From Grimontia indica (GTDB taxonomy: Bacteria; Pseudomonadota; Gammaproteobacteria; Enterobacterales; Vibrionaceae), in assembly GCF_000333895.2 (NCBI RefSeq), contig NZ_ANFM02000015.1, forward strand, positions 1-64,000: a stretch of DNA of 64,000 nt, written 5' to 3'. The stretch's first letter is position 1. Each line of letters begins with the position of its first letter. This document shows positions 18,527 to 29,113 of the stretch, one piece after another. A model generated the notes under the pieces. That model was not told where the DNA came from, made no database searches, and worked only from the letters and a program-made list of their open reading frames with translations. The translations under genes and the position numbers were made by a program.

Positions 18527-18875
18527 CCCACTTTCAGATTGTTTAGGCGTACACTTCAGCATGGAACAGCACTCTCAATATGAGAGTGCCAGGGCGGTTA
18601 AGTGCCCTCAAAAATGTTTAGTGTGCTAAATATTGTTCAATCGTTCCTTTCACCATTACGCCAGTAATCAGCTGTATATCATTGAATGTAAAGTGTTAAA
18701 TTCTTTAGGTTGTTCATTTTTCACTTTTACACATCAAATATTATTTTGACAACAAATGTTTAATTTGTAAGTCTATTTTTAATTGAACGTTCAATCAAAA
18801 AACATCTGCGCTACATTTTTAACCTAAATGTGATGGTGTTTAGGGAGATTGAATGCAAGAAAAAAGGAGAGCGGA
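18527..18875 (+). promoter_or_regulatory. Promoter region of the bet operon
   Basis: This stretch of about 350 bases has no gene. Near the antiporter end is an 8-base hairpin (GCACTCTC/GAGAGTGC, 18569-18589) followed by a weaker AGGGC/GCCCT one, without a good T run. A TTGACA element lies at 18746-18751, with no convincing -10 at ideal spacing, and the BetI-type palindrome follows at 18782. The AT-rich middle is typical of an osmotically regulated promoter. Confidence 0.5.
18782..18795 (+). promoter_or_regulatory. BetI-type operator
   Basis: ATTGAACGTTCAAT is a perfect 14-base palindrome 81 bases before the betI start. It matches the kind of dyad bound by BetI repressors in betI promoters. 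Choline would relieve repression. Assignment rests on position and symmetry. Confidence 0.75.
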
Positions 18876-19487
18876 ATGCCAAAAGTAGGGATGCCAGCAA
18901 TTCGCCGCCCGCAGCTTGTTGCTGCCACCATGGCGGTGATAGATGAAGTAGGCTTGGCAGGTGCCAGCGTTTCACTGATCAGCCGTAAAGCGGGTGTGTC
19001 GGCAGGCATCATCAACCATTACTTTGGCGGCAAAAACGGATTACTCGAAGAAACGATGCGTTCCGTTTTGCGAGAGCTTTCTCAAGGCGTGCAGGTGCGT
19101 CTCAATGGTACATCGCCAAATGATGCATATGGCCGGATTCTGGCGATTGTTGAAGGCAACTTTGGTCCGAATCAGGTGAATACAGCGGTCACCAAAACCT
19201 GGCTGGCGTTCTGGTCGCACGCAATGCATGAACCTGTGCTTTTTAGATTGCAGCGTGTCAATGAAAAACGCCTCTTATCCCACCTTCGCATTGAATTGAA
19301 AAAGCTGATGTCTACTGAGCGCGCTAACTTCGTTGCCCAAGGCATTGCAGCATTGATCGACGGAATATGGCTTCGTGGTGCGCTTGCGCCGGAAGGTATT
19401 GATCCGCGTGCAGCAATGGCGACAGTCGAAGATTATCTCAAGCTTCAGCTGAAAGATGTTGAATCCGTATCAAAAGGCAAAAACTAA
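18876..19487 (+). CDS. betI: Transcriptional repressor BetI
   Basis: This 203-residue TetR-family repressor senses choline and controls its own operon. The N terminus [18 protein letters not shown] and the helix-turn-helix (about residues 25-50, [19 protein letters not shown]) match BetI closely, and the full length agrees with E. coli BetI. I start at 18876, where AAGGAGA lies upstream; the frame is open to 18849. The stop codon abuts the betB ATG with no gap, indicating translational coupling. Confidence 0.95.
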   Translation: MPKVGMPAIRRPQLVAATMAVIDEVGLAGASVSLISRKAGVSAGIINHYFGGKNGLLEETMRSVLRELSQGVQVRLNGTSPNDAYGRILAIVEGNFGPNQVNTAVTKTWLAFWSHAMHEPVLFRLQRVNEKRLLSHLRIELKKLMSTERANFVAQGIAALIDGIWLRGALAPEGIDPRAAMATVEDYLKLQLKDVESVSKGKN

Positions 19488-20948
19488 ATGGATATTAAAC
19501 AGTTATACATTCACGGACAGTATGTAAATGCGACTTCCGGCGAAACCTTTACCACATTAAATCCTGCTACCGGTGCAGCGCTTGCTGAAGTACAACAAGC
19601 AAGCCAAACGGACGTCGATATCGCTGTGACTTCCGCATGGGAAGGCTTCAAGGTTTGGTCTTCAATGAGTGCTGCAGAGCGTCGCGGCATTCTGAACAAA
19701 GCGGTAGCAATCCTGCGTGAACGCAATGACGAAGTGGCTGCACTGGAAGTGTTGGATACCGGTAAGCCAATGCAGGAAGCGCAGTATGTTGATGTGGTCA
19801 CTGGCGCGGATGTTATCGAATACTACGCGGGTCTTGCTGTGGCTATTCAGGGCGAACAGCAAAGCTTGAGCGAAAATCAATTCTTCTACACGCGCAAAGA
19901 ACCTCTCGGCGTGTGTGCAGGCATTGGTGCCTGGAACTATCCGATCCAAATCGCGATGTGGAAGGCGGGCCCTGCTCTTGCGGCAGGTAATGCCATGGTG
20001 TTTAAGCCTTCGGAAGAAACACCGCTAACGGCGCTGAAACTGGCAGAAATCTTTACCGAAGCAGGTATGCCAGATGGCGTATTCAACGTGGTTCAAGGCG
20101 ACTACCGCGTGGGTCAAATGCTGTCGCGCCATGAAAATATAGTGAAAGTGTCTTTCACCGGTGAGTGCGGTACGGGCAAAAAGGTCATGGCTGATGCCGC
20201 GGGTACGCTAAAGCCTGTCACCATGGAGCTGGGTGGTAAATCGCCACTGATCGTTTTCGACGATGCTGATATTGATAACGCAGTATCTGGCGCGATGATT
20301 GCAAATTTCTACACCCAAGGTGAGGTGTGTACACACGGTACCCGCGTTTTTGTCCATGACGATATGTATGACACTTTCCTTGAGAAACTGAAAGCTCGCA
20401 CGGAACAACTGGTGGTGGGTGACCCTACCGACCCAGAAACCCAAATCGGCGCACTGATTTCCAAAGACCACCTATCCAAAGTGCTCGGCTTTATCGAAAA
20501 GGGTAAAGCAAGTGGCGCGACCTTGTTGTGTGGTGGATACCAAGTGACAGAAGGTGAACTGGCGAAAGGAAACTTCGTTGCACCTACCGTGTTTGCGAAC
20601 TGCACCGATGACATGTCACATGTTCAAAATGAAATCTTCGGCCCTGTGATGTCTGTCCTGCGGTTCAGCGACGAACAGGAAGTCATTTCCCGAGCGAATG
20701 ACACCTCTTATGGCCTTGCAGCAGGCGTATTCACCACCAATTTCTCCCGCGCACACCGCGTGATTGCCAAGCTTCAGGCGGGTATCTGTTGGATAAACAA
20801 CTGGGGCGCATCCCCGGCGGAAATGCCGGTTGGCGGTTACAAGCAATCCGGTATTGGTCGTGAGAACGGTATCCAGACCCTAAGCAGCTACACCCAAACC
20901 AAGAGTGTTTACGTCGAATTGGGCGATGTAGACAGTCCTTACGCATAA
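19488..20948 (+). CDS. betB: Betaine aldehyde dehydrogenase
   Basis: This 486-residue NAD(P)-dependent enzyme oxidises betaine aldehyde to glycine betaine in the cytoplasm. The aldehyde dehydrogenase signatures are intact: the cofactor-site [11 protein letters not shown] (about 147-157), the catalytic glutamate in MELGGKSP (about 247-254) and the nucleophilic cysteine in GEVCTHGTR (about 281-289). Length and ends match BetB. It begins directly after betI and is followed 15 bases later by betA. Confidence 0.97.
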   Translation: MDIKQLYIHGQYVNATSGETFTTLNPATGAALAEVQQASQTDVDIAVTSAWEGFKVWSSMSAAERRGILNKAVAILRERNDEVAALEVLDTGKPMQEAQYVDVVTGADVIEYYAGLAVAIQGEQQSLSENQFFYTRKEPLGVCAGIGAWNYPIQIAMWKAGPALAAGNAMVFKPSEETPLTALKLAEIFTEAGMPDGVFNVVQGDYRVGQMLSRHENIVKVSFTGECGTGKKVMADAAGTLKPVTMELGGKSPLIVFDDADIDNAVSGAMIANFYTQGEVCTHGTRVFVHDDMYDTFLEKLKARTEQLVVGDPTDPETQIGALISKDHLSKVLGFIEKGKASGATLLCGGYQVTEGELAKGNFVAPTVFANCTDDMSHVQNEIFGPVMSVLRFSDEQEVISRANDTSYGLAAGVFTTNFSRAHRVIAKLQAGICWINNWGASPAEMPVGGYKQSGIGRENGIQTLSSYTQTKSVYVELGDVDSPYA

Positions 20949-20963
20949 GAGATCGGGGCTGGA

Positions 20964-22646
20964 ATGTCGAACAAAGAATTTGATTACATCATTGTTGGTG
21001 CTGGATCGGCGGGGTGTGTACTGGCAGATCGCCTGAGTGCGTCAGGTGAGCATCAGGTGCTGATCCTTGAAGCGGGTGGCACTGACAGAAGCATTTTCAT
21101 TCAGATGCCGACAGCACTGTCGTATCCAATGAACACTGAAAAGTATGCATGGCAGTTTGAAACGGAAGTGGAAGAAGGACTGGATGGCAGGAAGCTGCAT
21201 TGTCCTCGCGGCAAGGTTTTAGGTGGAAGTTCATCTATCAATGGCATGGTTTACGTTCGAGGTCACGCCTGTGATTTTGACGAATGGGAAGCCAATGGTG
21301 CAGCTGGCTGGAACTATCAAAACTGTCTGCCGTATTTCAAGCGTGCGGAAACCTGGATTGGCGGCGAAGACGAATACCGCGGCGGCAACGGCCCTGTCGG
21401 CACCTGCAACGGTAACGATATGGCGCTTAACCCGCTGTATCGCGCGTTTATTGATGCGGGTGAGCAGGCTGGCTATCCGGTCACAGAAGACTACAACGGT
21501 TATCAGCAGGAAGGTTTTGGACCCATGCACATGACCGTGGATGGTGGTGTGCGTGCCTCTACGTCAAATGCCTATCTTCGCCGTGCGTTAAAGCGTGACA
21601 ACCTGACACTGATTAAGGGCGTCACGGTCAAGAAAATCCTGATAGAGAACAAAGCCGCAACAGGTATTGCCTATGAAAAAGGCGGTCAGTCGTTCGAGGT
21701 GAAAGCACGTAAAGAAGTGATCAGTGCTGCTGGCTCTGTCGGTTCTCCGCAACTGTTGCAGGTATCTGGTGTGGGCCCGAAATCCGTGCTGGAAAATGCA
21801 AATGTGGAAGTAAAACATGATCTGCCAGGTGTGGGTGCAAACCTGCAGGATCATCTGGAAGTTTATTTCCAATACTTCTGCAAACAACCCATCACTTTGA
21901 ACGGCAAGCTGGGACTTGTCAGTAAAGGTTTGATCGGTACTCGCTGGATTTTGTTCAAAGATGGTCTCGGAGCGACCAATCACTTTGAATCCTGTGCATT
22001 TATCCGAAGCCGCGCGGGTATTAAATGGCCAAACATTCAATATCACTTCTTGCCGGCAGCAATCCGTTATGACGGAAAGTCTGCGGTGGAGGGGCATGGG
22101 TTCCAGGTTCATGTTGGGCCAAACAAACCGGAAAGCCGTGGCCATGTGCACATTAAAAGTGCCGACACCAATGACAAACCGGAAATCATCTTCAACTACA
22201 TCAGCACCGAACAGGACAAACAGGACTGGCGCGACTGCATTCGCTTAACCCGCGAGATTCTGGCGCAGGAAGCGATGTCGCCTTATCGCGATGGCGAAAT
22301 CCAACCGGGTATGAAAGTTGAATCCGACGAAGAAATTGATGCATGGGTGAAGGCGAATGTGGAAAGCGCTTATCACCCATCGTGCACCTGCAAAATGGGG
22401 GCGGACAGCGATGACATGGCCGTGCTCGATAACGAACTTCGGGTTCGCGGTATTGCCAACCTCCGTGTAGTGGATTCATCTGTGTTCCCAACGATCCCGA
22501 ACGGCAACCTGAATGGCCCAACCATTATGGTCGCCGAGCGTGCTGCAGACATGATTTTGGGGCAGCCCATGGAGGCGCCGACGGATGTGTCGGTGTGGAT
22601 TGACCCAAACTGGGAAACCCAGCAACGCCTGAATCCTTTGCAGTAA
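20964..22646 (+). CDS. betA: Choline dehydrogenase
   Basis: This 560-residue GMC-family flavoprotein oxidises choline to betaine aldehyde and can oxidise the aldehyde further. The FAD-binding [14 protein letters not shown] lies at residues 12-25, the first GMC signature [19 protein letters not shown] near 83-101, the second around [16 protein letters not shown] near 256-271, and the catalytic His in [12 protein letters not shown] near 470. Length matches E. coli BetA. It is membrane-associated and feeds electrons to the respiratory chain. Confidence 0.97.
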   Translation: MSNKEFDYIIVGAGSAGCVLADRLSASGEHQVLILEAGGTDRSIFIQMPTALSYPMNTEKYAWQFETEVEEGLDGRKLHCPRGKVLGGSSSINGMVYVRGHACDFDEWEANGAAGWNYQNCLPYFKRAETWIGGEDEYRGGNGPVGTCNGNDMALNPLYRAFIDAGEQAGYPVTEDYNGYQQEGFGPMHMTVDGGVRASTSNAYLRRALKRDNLTLIKGVTVKKILIENKAATGIAYEKGGQSFEVKARKEVISAAGSVGSPQLLQVSGVGPKSVLENANVEVKHDLPGVGANLQDHLEVYFQYFCKQPITLNGKLGLVSKGLIGTRWILFKDGLGATNHFESCAFIRSRAGIKWPNIQYHFLPAAIRYDGKSAVEGHGFQVHVGPNKPESRGHVHIKSADTNDKPEIIFNYISTEQDKQDWRDCIRLTREILAQEAMSPYRDGEIQPGMKVESDEEIDAWVKANVESAYHPSCTCKMGADSDDMAVLDNELRVRGIANLRVVDSSVFPTIPNGNLNGPTIMVAERAADMILGQPMEAPTDVSVWIDPNWETQQRLNPLQ

Positions 22647-22766
22647 GCGAGCTATGCAGTATGCGAGGTTAAGGCGACAAGCAACATCAGCAACACCCAA
22701 GTAAAAACGGAAGGGCGCAGCAAGTCGTTGCGCCCTCAGCCAAAAAGAAAGGAAGAGGAAGTAACC

Positions 22767-23717
22767 ATGGATAATAAACAGACCAAGCGACTGGCAGGTT
22801 TGAGCATCACTCTGGCGGCAGGTCTTACTGCCATGCCAGCAATGGCAAACCAGTGTGAAACAGTCCGCTTCTCTGATGTGGGCTGGACGGATATTACCGC
22901 GACGACCGCTGCGACCACGCTTGTACTGCAAGGTATGGGATACAACACTGACATCCAACTGTTGTCTGTCCCTGTTACCTATACCTCGCTGGCAAATGGC
23001 GACATCGACGTATTCCTCGGTAACTGGATGCCGACCATGGAAGGTGACATCGCGAAATACCGCGAGGCGGGCACCGTAGAAACCATCGGTATGAATCTGG
23101 AAGGTGCTAAATACACCCTGGCCGTACCAAAGTATGCTTTTGAAGGTGGCGTAAAGAGCTTTGCTGATATCGCAAAGTTTGAAGACAACTTCAAAGGCCG
23201 TATCTACGGTATCGAACCAGGTAACGACGGTAACCGTCTGATTCAGGACATGATTGATGCCAACGCTTTCGGACTGAAAGAGTTTGAATTGGTTGAATCA
23301 AGCGAAGCGGGCATGTTGTCTCAGGTTAAACGTGCCGTGCGACGTGACCAGTGGATTGTGTTCCTGGGCTGGGCGCCACACCCAATGAACAGCAACTTTG
23401 AGCTGGAATACCTGGACGGTGGTGATGATTACTTCGGCCCTAATTATGGCGGCGCGAATGTTTACACCAACGTACGTCAGAACTACACAACGGAATGTCC
23501 GAATGTCGGCAAACTGCTGACCAACCTGAAGTTCACCCTGCCAATGGAAAACGAAATCATGAACGGCATTCTGAACGACGGTGAGAAACCGGAAGTGGCT
23601 GCGAAGGAATGGCTGCAAAGCAATCCTGACGTACTGACTGCATGGTTGGACGGCGTGAAAACACAAGACGGCAAAGATGCACTGCCAGCGGTGAAAGCTC
23701 ACCTCAATATCCAGTAA
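22767..23717 (+). CDS. Choline/betaine ABC transporter substrate-binding protein
   Basis: This 316-residue periplasmic protein (signal peptide about 1-25, cut after AMA) is of the OpuAC/ChoX type. RFSDVGWTDITATTAAT near the start and FLGNWMPTMEGDI near 80-92 are the usual quaternary-ammonium-binding segments, and the position after betA fits a choline or glycine-betaine binder. I start at 22767, where AGGAAG precedes; the frame extends upstream without a ribosome-binding site. In Vibrionaceae this gene is usually named proX or choX. Confidence 0.9.
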   Translation: MDNKQTKRLAGLSITLAAGLTAMPAMANQCETVRFSDVGWTDITATTAATTLVLQGMGYNTDIQLLSVPVTYTSLANGDIDVFLGNWMPTMEGDIAKYREAGTVETIGMNLEGAKYTLAVPKYAFEGGVKSFADIAKFEDNFKGRIYGIEPGNDGNRLIQDMIDANAFGLKEFELVESSEAGMLSQVKRAVRRDQWIVFLGWAPHPMNSNFELEYLDGGDDYFGPNYGGANVYTNVRQNYTTECPNVGKLLTNLKFTLPMENEIMNGILNDGEKPEVAAKEWLQSNPDVLTAWLDGVKTQDGKDALPAVKAHLNIQ

Positions 23718-23806
23718 ACCCAACTGCATTTCGCAAGCAGTAACCGCGAAAGCAGGTGCTGGGCTTACCATCAGCCCAGCACATCAATATGGATTTTGGA
23801 GTACAC

Positions 23807-24655
23807 ATGAACTGGATTACAGATAATAAAATTCCACTCGGCGACTACATGGAAACCGTTGTCGATTGGCTAACCTACAATGCAGCGGGCTTTTTCGACG
23901 CGCTTTCACTTTCGCTTGAATGGCTGATTCTTTCCCTCGTCGATGTGATGCAATGGTTCCCACCTTATGTGCCTATTGCGTTGACTGCGGGCATCGCCTG
24001 GCTGCTTCACCGACGCGTATCGCTGGTGATTTTTGTTGTTGCAGCGCTTCTGCTGATTTTGAATTTGGGCTACTGGACGGAGATGATTGAAACCTTCGTG
24101 CTGGTGCTTACTGCTACGATGTTGTCGGTACTACTTGGCGTGCCGTTGGGTATTCTCGCCGCGCATCGACCTTGGCTGTATACCTTTATGCGTCCGGTTC
24201 TGGACTTGATGCAGACCATACCAACGTTCGTTTACTTGATCCCTACACTGGTTCTGTTTGGACTGGGTGTCGTGCCGGGTCTGATTTCCACGATTATCTT
24301 TGCCATTGCTGCACCTATCCGCCTGACTTATCTCGGTATCCGAAGCGTGCCAGAAGAGTTGATAGAAGCGGGTAAAGCGTTTGGCGCTACACCAAGCAAG
24401 TTGCTGTTCAAAGTGGAACTGCCAGCTGCCATGCCAAACATCATGGCAGGCATTACCCAGTGCATCATGTTGTCACTTTCAATGGTGGTCATCGCTGCGC
24501 TGGTAGGTGCGGACGGTTTGGGTAAACCTGTTATCCGCGCTCTGAATACAGTGAACATCTCACAAGGCTTTGAGGCAGGACTCGCGATTGTATTAGTCGC
24601 TATTATTCTCGACCGTCTCTGCAAAGCGCCGGCTTCACAAGGTAAAGAGGGTTAA
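23807..24655 (+). CDS. Choline/betaine ABC transporter permease
   Basis: This 282-residue inner-membrane permease of the ProW/ChoW family has about six hydrophobic segments between residues 45 and 270 and the EAA-type coupling loop around EELIEAGKAFGATPSKLLFK (about 183-202) that contacts the ATPase. I start at the ATG at 23807, preceded by TTTGGAG; an upstream ATG at 23756 would add 17 atypical residues. It is followed 2 bases later by the ATPase gene. Confidence 0.92.
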   Translation: MNWITDNKIPLGDYMETVVDWLTYNAAGFFDALSLSLEWLILSLVDVMQWFPPYVPIALTAGIAWLLHRRVSLVIFVVAALLLILNLGYWTEMIETFVLVLTATMLSVLLGVPLGILAAHRPWLYTFMRPVLDLMQTIPTFVYLIPTLVLFGLGVVPGLISTIIFAIAAPIRLTYLGIRSVPEELIEAGKAFGATPSKLLFKVELPAAMPNIMAGITQCIMLSLSMVVIAALVGADGLGKPVIRALNTVNISQGFEAGLAIVLVAIILDRLCKAPASQGKEG

Positions 24656-24657
24656 TC

Positions 24658-25848
24658 ATGAAAGCAGTATCGATTGAAAACCTCGACGTGATTTTTGGTC
24701 ATGGGCTTGAGCGCAGCATCTCCATGCTGGACGAAGGTAAAACCCGTCAGGAAATTCAGGAAGAAACTGGCAACGTGGTCGGTGTCAGTAACGCCACCAT
24801 TTCTGTCGACGAAGGCGAAATTTGTGTATTGATGGGGCTGTCCGGCTCCGGTAAATCCAGTTTGCTGCGTGCTGTGAACGGCTTAAATCCAGTGACCCGC
24901 GGCTCTCTGAAAGTACGAGATGGCGAAGAGATGGTGGAGCTTAACGGCATTGATGCAAACAAGCTTCGTGATCTCCGCTCACACCGCGTTTCCATGGTGT
25001 TCCAGAAGTTCGCACTGATGCCTTGGCTCAGCGTGGTAGACAACGTTGCTTTTGGCCTGGAAATGCAAGGCATGGGTAAAGCAGAGCGCCGCAAACGCGC
25101 CATGGAAAAGCTGGACATGGTCGGCTTGAGTGAGTGGCATGATAAGCTGCCGCACGAGCTGTCCGGAGGCATGCAGCAGCGAGTAGGCTTGGCGCGTGCT
25201 TTCTGTATGGACAGCGACATTCTATTGATGGACGAACCATTCTCAGCCCTAGACCCACTGATCCGTAACCAGCTTCAGGACGAGTTGTTGGAGCTTCAAC
25301 GTAAACTCAACAAGACGATTCTGTTTGTGAGTCATGATTTGGATGAAGCCCTGAAAATCGGCAATAACATTGCCATTATGGAATCAGGAAAAATCATCCA
25401 ACACGGAAAACCGGAAGACATTGTGCTGCGCCCAGAAACCCAGTATGTCGAAGATTTCGTTGCGCATACTAACCCATTGAATGTGCTTCGTGGTCGTTCC
25501 CTGATGACGGCTTTAGGCGACCTTGAAAAAGTCGGCGCGGCTTTGGTTCTGAACAAGCATGAAGGCACCAAGCTAATTGTTGATGACAAAGGTGAATTGC
25601 AAGGTGCGATGCGTGGGACTGAATCGTTGGGGATTGCCCATTGGCAGGAAAGCTCAGCCATCGCATCTTTGTCAAAAGACACCATCGTTATGGCAAATGC
25701 TGATATATCGATGCGCAATGCGTTGGAAATTCGCTATCAAACAGGTTTACCCCTGTTATTAACGGAGAATGACCAAGTTATTGGTGTGTTATCTGATAAC
25801 GACTTTTATCATGCGCTGCTAGGAAAGCATTTTTCCAATGCGGCATAA
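24658..25848 (+). CDS. Choline/betaine ABC transporter ATP-binding protein
   Basis: This 396-residue ATPase of the ProV/ChoV type energises the importer. Walker A GLSGSGKSS (about 61-69), the signature LSGGMQQRVGLARAF (about 166-180) and Walker B ILLMDEPFSALDP (about 186-198) are intact. Beyond about residue 280 comes a CBS-like tail ending in LLLTENDQVIGVLSDNDFY, which in ProV-type proteins senses ionic strength. The N-terminal extension with GHGLERSISMLDEGKTRQEI is also shared with ProV. Last gene of the operon. Confidence 0.94.
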   Translation: MKAVSIENLDVIFGHGLERSISMLDEGKTRQEIQEETGNVVGVSNATISVDEGEICVLMGLSGSGKSSLLRAVNGLNPVTRGSLKVRDGEEMVELNGIDANKLRDLRSHRVSMVFQKFALMPWLSVVDNVAFGLEMQGMGKAERRKRAMEKLDMVGLSEWHDKLPHELSGGMQQRVGLARAFCMDSDILLMDEPFSALDPLIRNQLQDELLELQRKLNKTILFVSHDLDEALKIGNNIAIMESGKIIQHGKPEDIVLRPETQYVEDFVAHTNPLNVLRGRSLMTALGDLEKVGAALVLNKHEGTKLIVDDKGELQGAMRGTESLGIAHWQESSAIASLSKDTIVMANADISMRNALEIRYQTGLPLLLTENDQVIGVLSDNDFYHALLGKHFSNAA

Positions 25849-25865
25849 TATATAATTCGAATTGT

Positions 25866-25898
25866 AAAAAACGGTCAGGATATTCCTGGCCGTTTTTT
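25866..25898 (+). terminator. Terminator of the bet/choline operon
   Basis: Arms AAAAACGGTCAGG and CCTGGCCGTTTTT pair with one wobble and end in a T run, 18 bases after the ATPase stop codon. The AT-rich bases 25899-26173 that follow contain no gene and presumably the promoter of the next one. Confidence 0.85.
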
Positions 25899-26173
25899 AT
25901 TTCATACATGAATAACACAATTCAATTTTAGCTATAATCTTTTGTTATTCTTAAGAAGAAGATACTCTGTAAAATTAATCTTTTCTAAATAATGCTTTCC
26001 TTAAAATAATGCCAAACTCATACGTGGTCTGTAATTGATTACTAGTACAAAACTATCAATTAATTCTAAAAGCATCTTCATTCGGCACTTTTTTCCCTTT
26101 TGTGGATTACATTTTTTTTGCCTTGAATTTTTGAGGCAAAATCCAAGTTACATTTTAATAATATTAGGAAATT

Positions 26174-27154
26174 ATGATGAAGATTAGGAAGATAGGGGGT
26201 CTGCTCTGTGCAGCGGTACTCTCGGTTTCATCTTTTCAAACTCAGGCAGTGGGCCTCTACGCGGGGCAGGTACTTAACAAATCACATCGTGCTAACACAC
26301 ACAACGTGGTGAAAAACTTCGTGGAAACACGTAAGGGTTTTGGTTATGTGGAGTTTACCGGGGGGAAAGTGATTGGTAATACCGACAATGAGTTCAAAGT
26401 GACAGTGGGACCCCACAACACCACTTTGGGTTCTGTGCTTGGCGGTGTTGACTTGAACTTTAATCCTGAAGAACTGAATTGCGTGCGTGGTTTGCATCTT
26501 TCACTCAGCGTAGGCAGTGACGTTCCGTTATCTCTGAGCCCAACGTGTGACGCCCTGTTACGTGCTGATATCAATCGCACAATCAGTCACACAGTGGCAG
26601 AAGCAGAAGTGCCTATTCCCGAGGTGCCTATCGATCCAGCAGGCGTGTTTCGCCTCGGAGTGAAAGTCGGCGCGGCGTTAAAAGTTGGGGCTGATTTTGC
26701 AGCAGGTCTTGAGGTTGGTGGTTTCGATAAGCCTAACAAACCCATCGAAATCAATGGCCAGCGTCGTCCAGACTTTGTCTATGCCAGTGTTCGTCCCTTT
26801 ATTTCTGGAGATGCGACGGCGAAAGGCTATGCCAGCTTAAATCTCTTATTTAAAACCGTTGAAAAAGGCGTAAAGGGCTCGCTGACTTTAATTAATGCGG
26901 GAACGAAGGCTTACGCTGAAGCTGGTATTTCCTACGAACCGGATTGTGAGTGTGATCAAACAAAAGATTACCAGTACTATACCAAGCTGAAATGGGATGC
27001 AAGTGCAAAAGGTGGTAACGGTAAAATTGGTTTGTACTGCGACGTTAAACTATTTGGCCTTGCGCGGATATTTTATGCAGAAACTGACTTAATTAGTTGG
27101 TCGCCGATTTACGAATTTGAACATACGATTTATGAAAAAACGGCTTACTTCTAA
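26174..27154 (+). CDS. Uncharacterised secreted protein
   Basis: This 326-residue protein begins with a clear signal peptide (about residues 1-25, cut near TQA). The mature part is rich in Gly, Val and Lys with alternating hydrophobic residues, suggesting beta structure, and has conserved-looking cysteines (two near 95-115, then CECD near 258 and one near 283). I do not recognise the family. The middle, about 155-180, repeats a KVGAAL/KVGADF pattern. It is followed 79 bases later by another exported protein on the same strand, so the pair may be functionally linked. A TTAGGAAA ribosome-binding site precedes the start. AT content upstream is higher than for the neighbouring operon. Confidence 0.75.
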   Translation: MMKIRKIGGLLCAAVLSVSSFQTQAVGLYAGQVLNKSHRANTHNVVKNFVETRKGFGYVEFTGGKVIGNTDNEFKVTVGPHNTTLGSVLGGVDLNFNPEELNCVRGLHLSLSVGSDVPLSLSPTCDALLRADINRTISHTVAEAEVPIPEVPIDPAGVFRLGVKVGAALKVGADFAAGLEVGGFDKPNKPIEINGQRRPDFVYASVRPFISGDATAKGYASLNLLFKTVEKGVKGSLTLINAGTKAYAEAGISYEPDCECDQTKDYQYYTKLKWDASAKGGNGKIGLYCDVKLFGLARIFYAETDLISWSPIYEFEHTIYEKTAYF

Positions 27155-27233
27155 TTAATAATATTTATGATCTTTTAATAAATAATATTTATGGGGGCGC
27201 ATTAGTGCCTCCTATTTCTTCAATGGATAAGTC

Positions 27234-28985
27234 ATGAACAGGAATATTATTCTTATTTCTCTAATTGCCTGCTCTGCGCTGGCAGCATCTTTCGTATGGT
27301 TTGATACCGAGCCAGAAGTACAGACAACCAATATTACATTTTCTAACAACACCAATAGTGACACTGTCACACAATCTACTGAATATATGAAGCTAAACGA
27401 CAGTGAAGCCGACTCCATCCCGCAAGATGGGGAAGAAATACCTTCTGTCAGGGCATATAAGGCAATAGTGAACTCAAAGCTTTCAACCTCTCAAACGCTA
27501 TTAGCAGATTTTACCAATGCTTTGAGTTTTGAGCTTGATATGGAGGGTGGGGCCCCAAGCAAAGGCGTTGTATTTGATGTGAAGTTTGAGTCAGAGGATC
27601 CGAACACCCAAATTCCGCCGTACCTTGGTTTTACTTTTAAGTATGATGATGGCGCTTTCAGTAACGTGTCGATGCTGGGGTTAGAGCCCATGCATCCACT
27701 AAATTTGATGACGGCATTACTTCAGCAGTTTTCATACTACGAAGGCATTCAGAGTCTGCAACTACCGGACGGAACCCACACTTACCTCTACGAGATCCAC
27801 GGCAATGCGGTCAGCAGACAGAAAGCGGCTGAAATTGGCAGCTCAGCCAGTTATCAAACCCTAGAAGACAGTGACTTTTGGCAACTGAAGACCGATCGTT
27901 TTTTCTTTCCTCAACGGCTAAAACTCAGCACGCGAAAAACCATCGTCATGGATGGTTCCGAACTTCAACTGGATCAGCAAATTATCATCAAACCCATCAC
28001 GTCCAAAGGCAACTTATTCACGTTGGCAAACTATAGTGCTGGAGCAAACAGTCATTACAAAGTCGCCCTCACAGACACTACGCCAGAACTAGAAGTGACC
28101 GACGAAAACTTTATGGAGACGCTGGTGTTATTTGATGCTAATCCAACGTTAGATACTGCTCAGGCTCTTGGGATTTATCTGGTTAGCCAAGGTTGGGGTT
28201 TTGTCCGTGACCTTCTCGTATCGGACGATATCACCGACAGTATGCGTTCGAGTCTGATCTTCGCACTTGAACGTTCCGGTGAACAAGAAGGCGAATACCT
28301 ACTGTCTTCCATTATTGAAGACAACTCCTTGGGAGAGACAGATCGTCTTCGGGCAATTATGTCTATCTCCAAAATGGGCGAGGTGAACAGTCAGGTTGCG
28401 CTCAGTACCCTTCAGGATATGCTCACTCATTCCAACAGCCTGTTAGCACAGACAGCGATGCTGAATATCGGCATTTTGGGTAAGCAAAATCCACGTATGA
28501 CCAACGAAGTCACTGGCTTTCTTGCTAACAAGCTTTCGTCGAGTAGGGCGGGTTACAGTGAACTCGTTGCCATCGCGAATCTAGGCAACGCAGAGCTAGA
28601 TAATCGCGTGGTGCCATATTTGGAAAGTGAGTATGCAGATGAGAGGCAAGTAGCGGCGAAAATGCTCAGCCGAAACCCGGAAATGCAGTCCCATCTTCTT
28701 AATAAAATGTTGAATGATGACCACCCTGGTGTGGTGAAAGCGATCAGTTCAGGCATTGAAACTAATAGTCAGAATCTGCAGCTTTCAGAGAGCTATCAGG
28801 CGCAGTTGCGAAACAGGATTGGTGCGTCAGATATTTTAACTCCTACCCGCGATTTACTGTTCGCCTTTCTCGCCAACAATACCGAGCCATCAGAACTCAA
28901 CAAATCGATTGCCCGAAAGATTCTGGAAGCGCCAGATGTATCTGAGTCTACGCTGGCATTGGCACAAGATCTGATAAACCGTTAA
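27234..28985 (+). CDS. Uncharacterised exported protein with C-terminal helical repeats
   Basis: This 583-residue protein starts with a membrane anchor or signal peptide (about 4-22) followed by a Ser/Thr/Asn-rich linker (about 25-75). Residues about 80-290 look beta-rich, with YLGFTFKYDDGAFSNV and a YLYEIHGNAV strand. Residues about 300-580 are a run of short amphipathic helices resembling HEAT-type repeats (phrases such as DRLRAIMSISKMGEVNSQVAL and LLAQTAMLNIGILG recur about every 35-40 residues). A beta domain plus helical superhelix recalls large lipid-transfer proteins, but this is an inference by eye. I cannot name a function. Confidence 0.72.
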   Translation: MNRNIILISLIACSALAASFVWFDTEPEVQTTNITFSNNTNSDTVTQSTEYMKLNDSEADSIPQDGEEIPSVRAYKAIVNSKLSTSQTLLADFTNALSFELDMEGGAPSKGVVFDVKFESEDPNTQIPPYLGFTFKYDDGAFSNVSMLGLEPMHPLNLMTALLQQFSYYEGIQSLQLPDGTHTYLYEIHGNAVSRQKAAEIGSSASYQTLEDSDFWQLKTDRFFFPQRLKLSTRKTIVMDGSELQLDQQIIIKPITSKGNLFTLANYSAGANSHYKVALTDTTPELEVTDENFMETLVLFDANPTLDTAQALGIYLVSQGWGFVRDLLVSDDITDSMRSSLIFALERSGEQEGEYLLSSIIEDNSLGETDRLRAIMSISKMGEVNSQVALSTLQDMLTHSNSLLAQTAMLNIGILGKQNPRMTNEVTGFLANKLSSSRAGYSELVAIANLGNAELDNRVVPYLESEYADERQVAAKMLSRNPEMQSHLLNKMLNDDHPGVVKAISSGIETNSQNLQLSESYQAQLRNRIGASDILTPTRDLLFAFLANNTEPSELNKSIARKILEAPDVSESTLALAQDLINR

Positions 28986-29002
28986 ACCTCATTTTATCGA
29001 TC

Positions 29003-29033
29003 AAACGCCGGCATTTGGTGTCGGCGTTTTCTA
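29003..29033 (+). terminator. Terminator after the helical-repeat protein gene
   Basis: Arms AAACGCCG and CGGCGTTT enclose an imperfect loop and are followed by a TTCTATTTCT tract. Confidence 0.75.
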
Positions 29034-29053
29034 TTTCTGCATAACAATTCTTA

Positions 29054-29084
29054 TTGACCTGTCTACAGCTTTATAGTTTAAGGT
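29054..29084 (+). promoter_or_regulatory. MerR-type promoter with 19-base spacer
   Basis: TTGACC (29054-29059) and TAAGGT (29079-29084) are separated by exactly 19 bases, the over-long spacer that MerR-family proteins correct by twisting DNA; TAAGGT is the same -10 hexamer as in the mercury-resistance promoter. It lies 29 bases before the MerR-methyltransferase start, suggesting autoregulation. Confidence 0.65.
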
Positions 29085-29113
29085 GGCGACATTGATGGGC
29101 ATAGGAGGCAAGC

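Noticed and set aside
21588-22151. 187-residue open frame opposite betA
   Set aside because: Antisense shadow of a well-identified gene.
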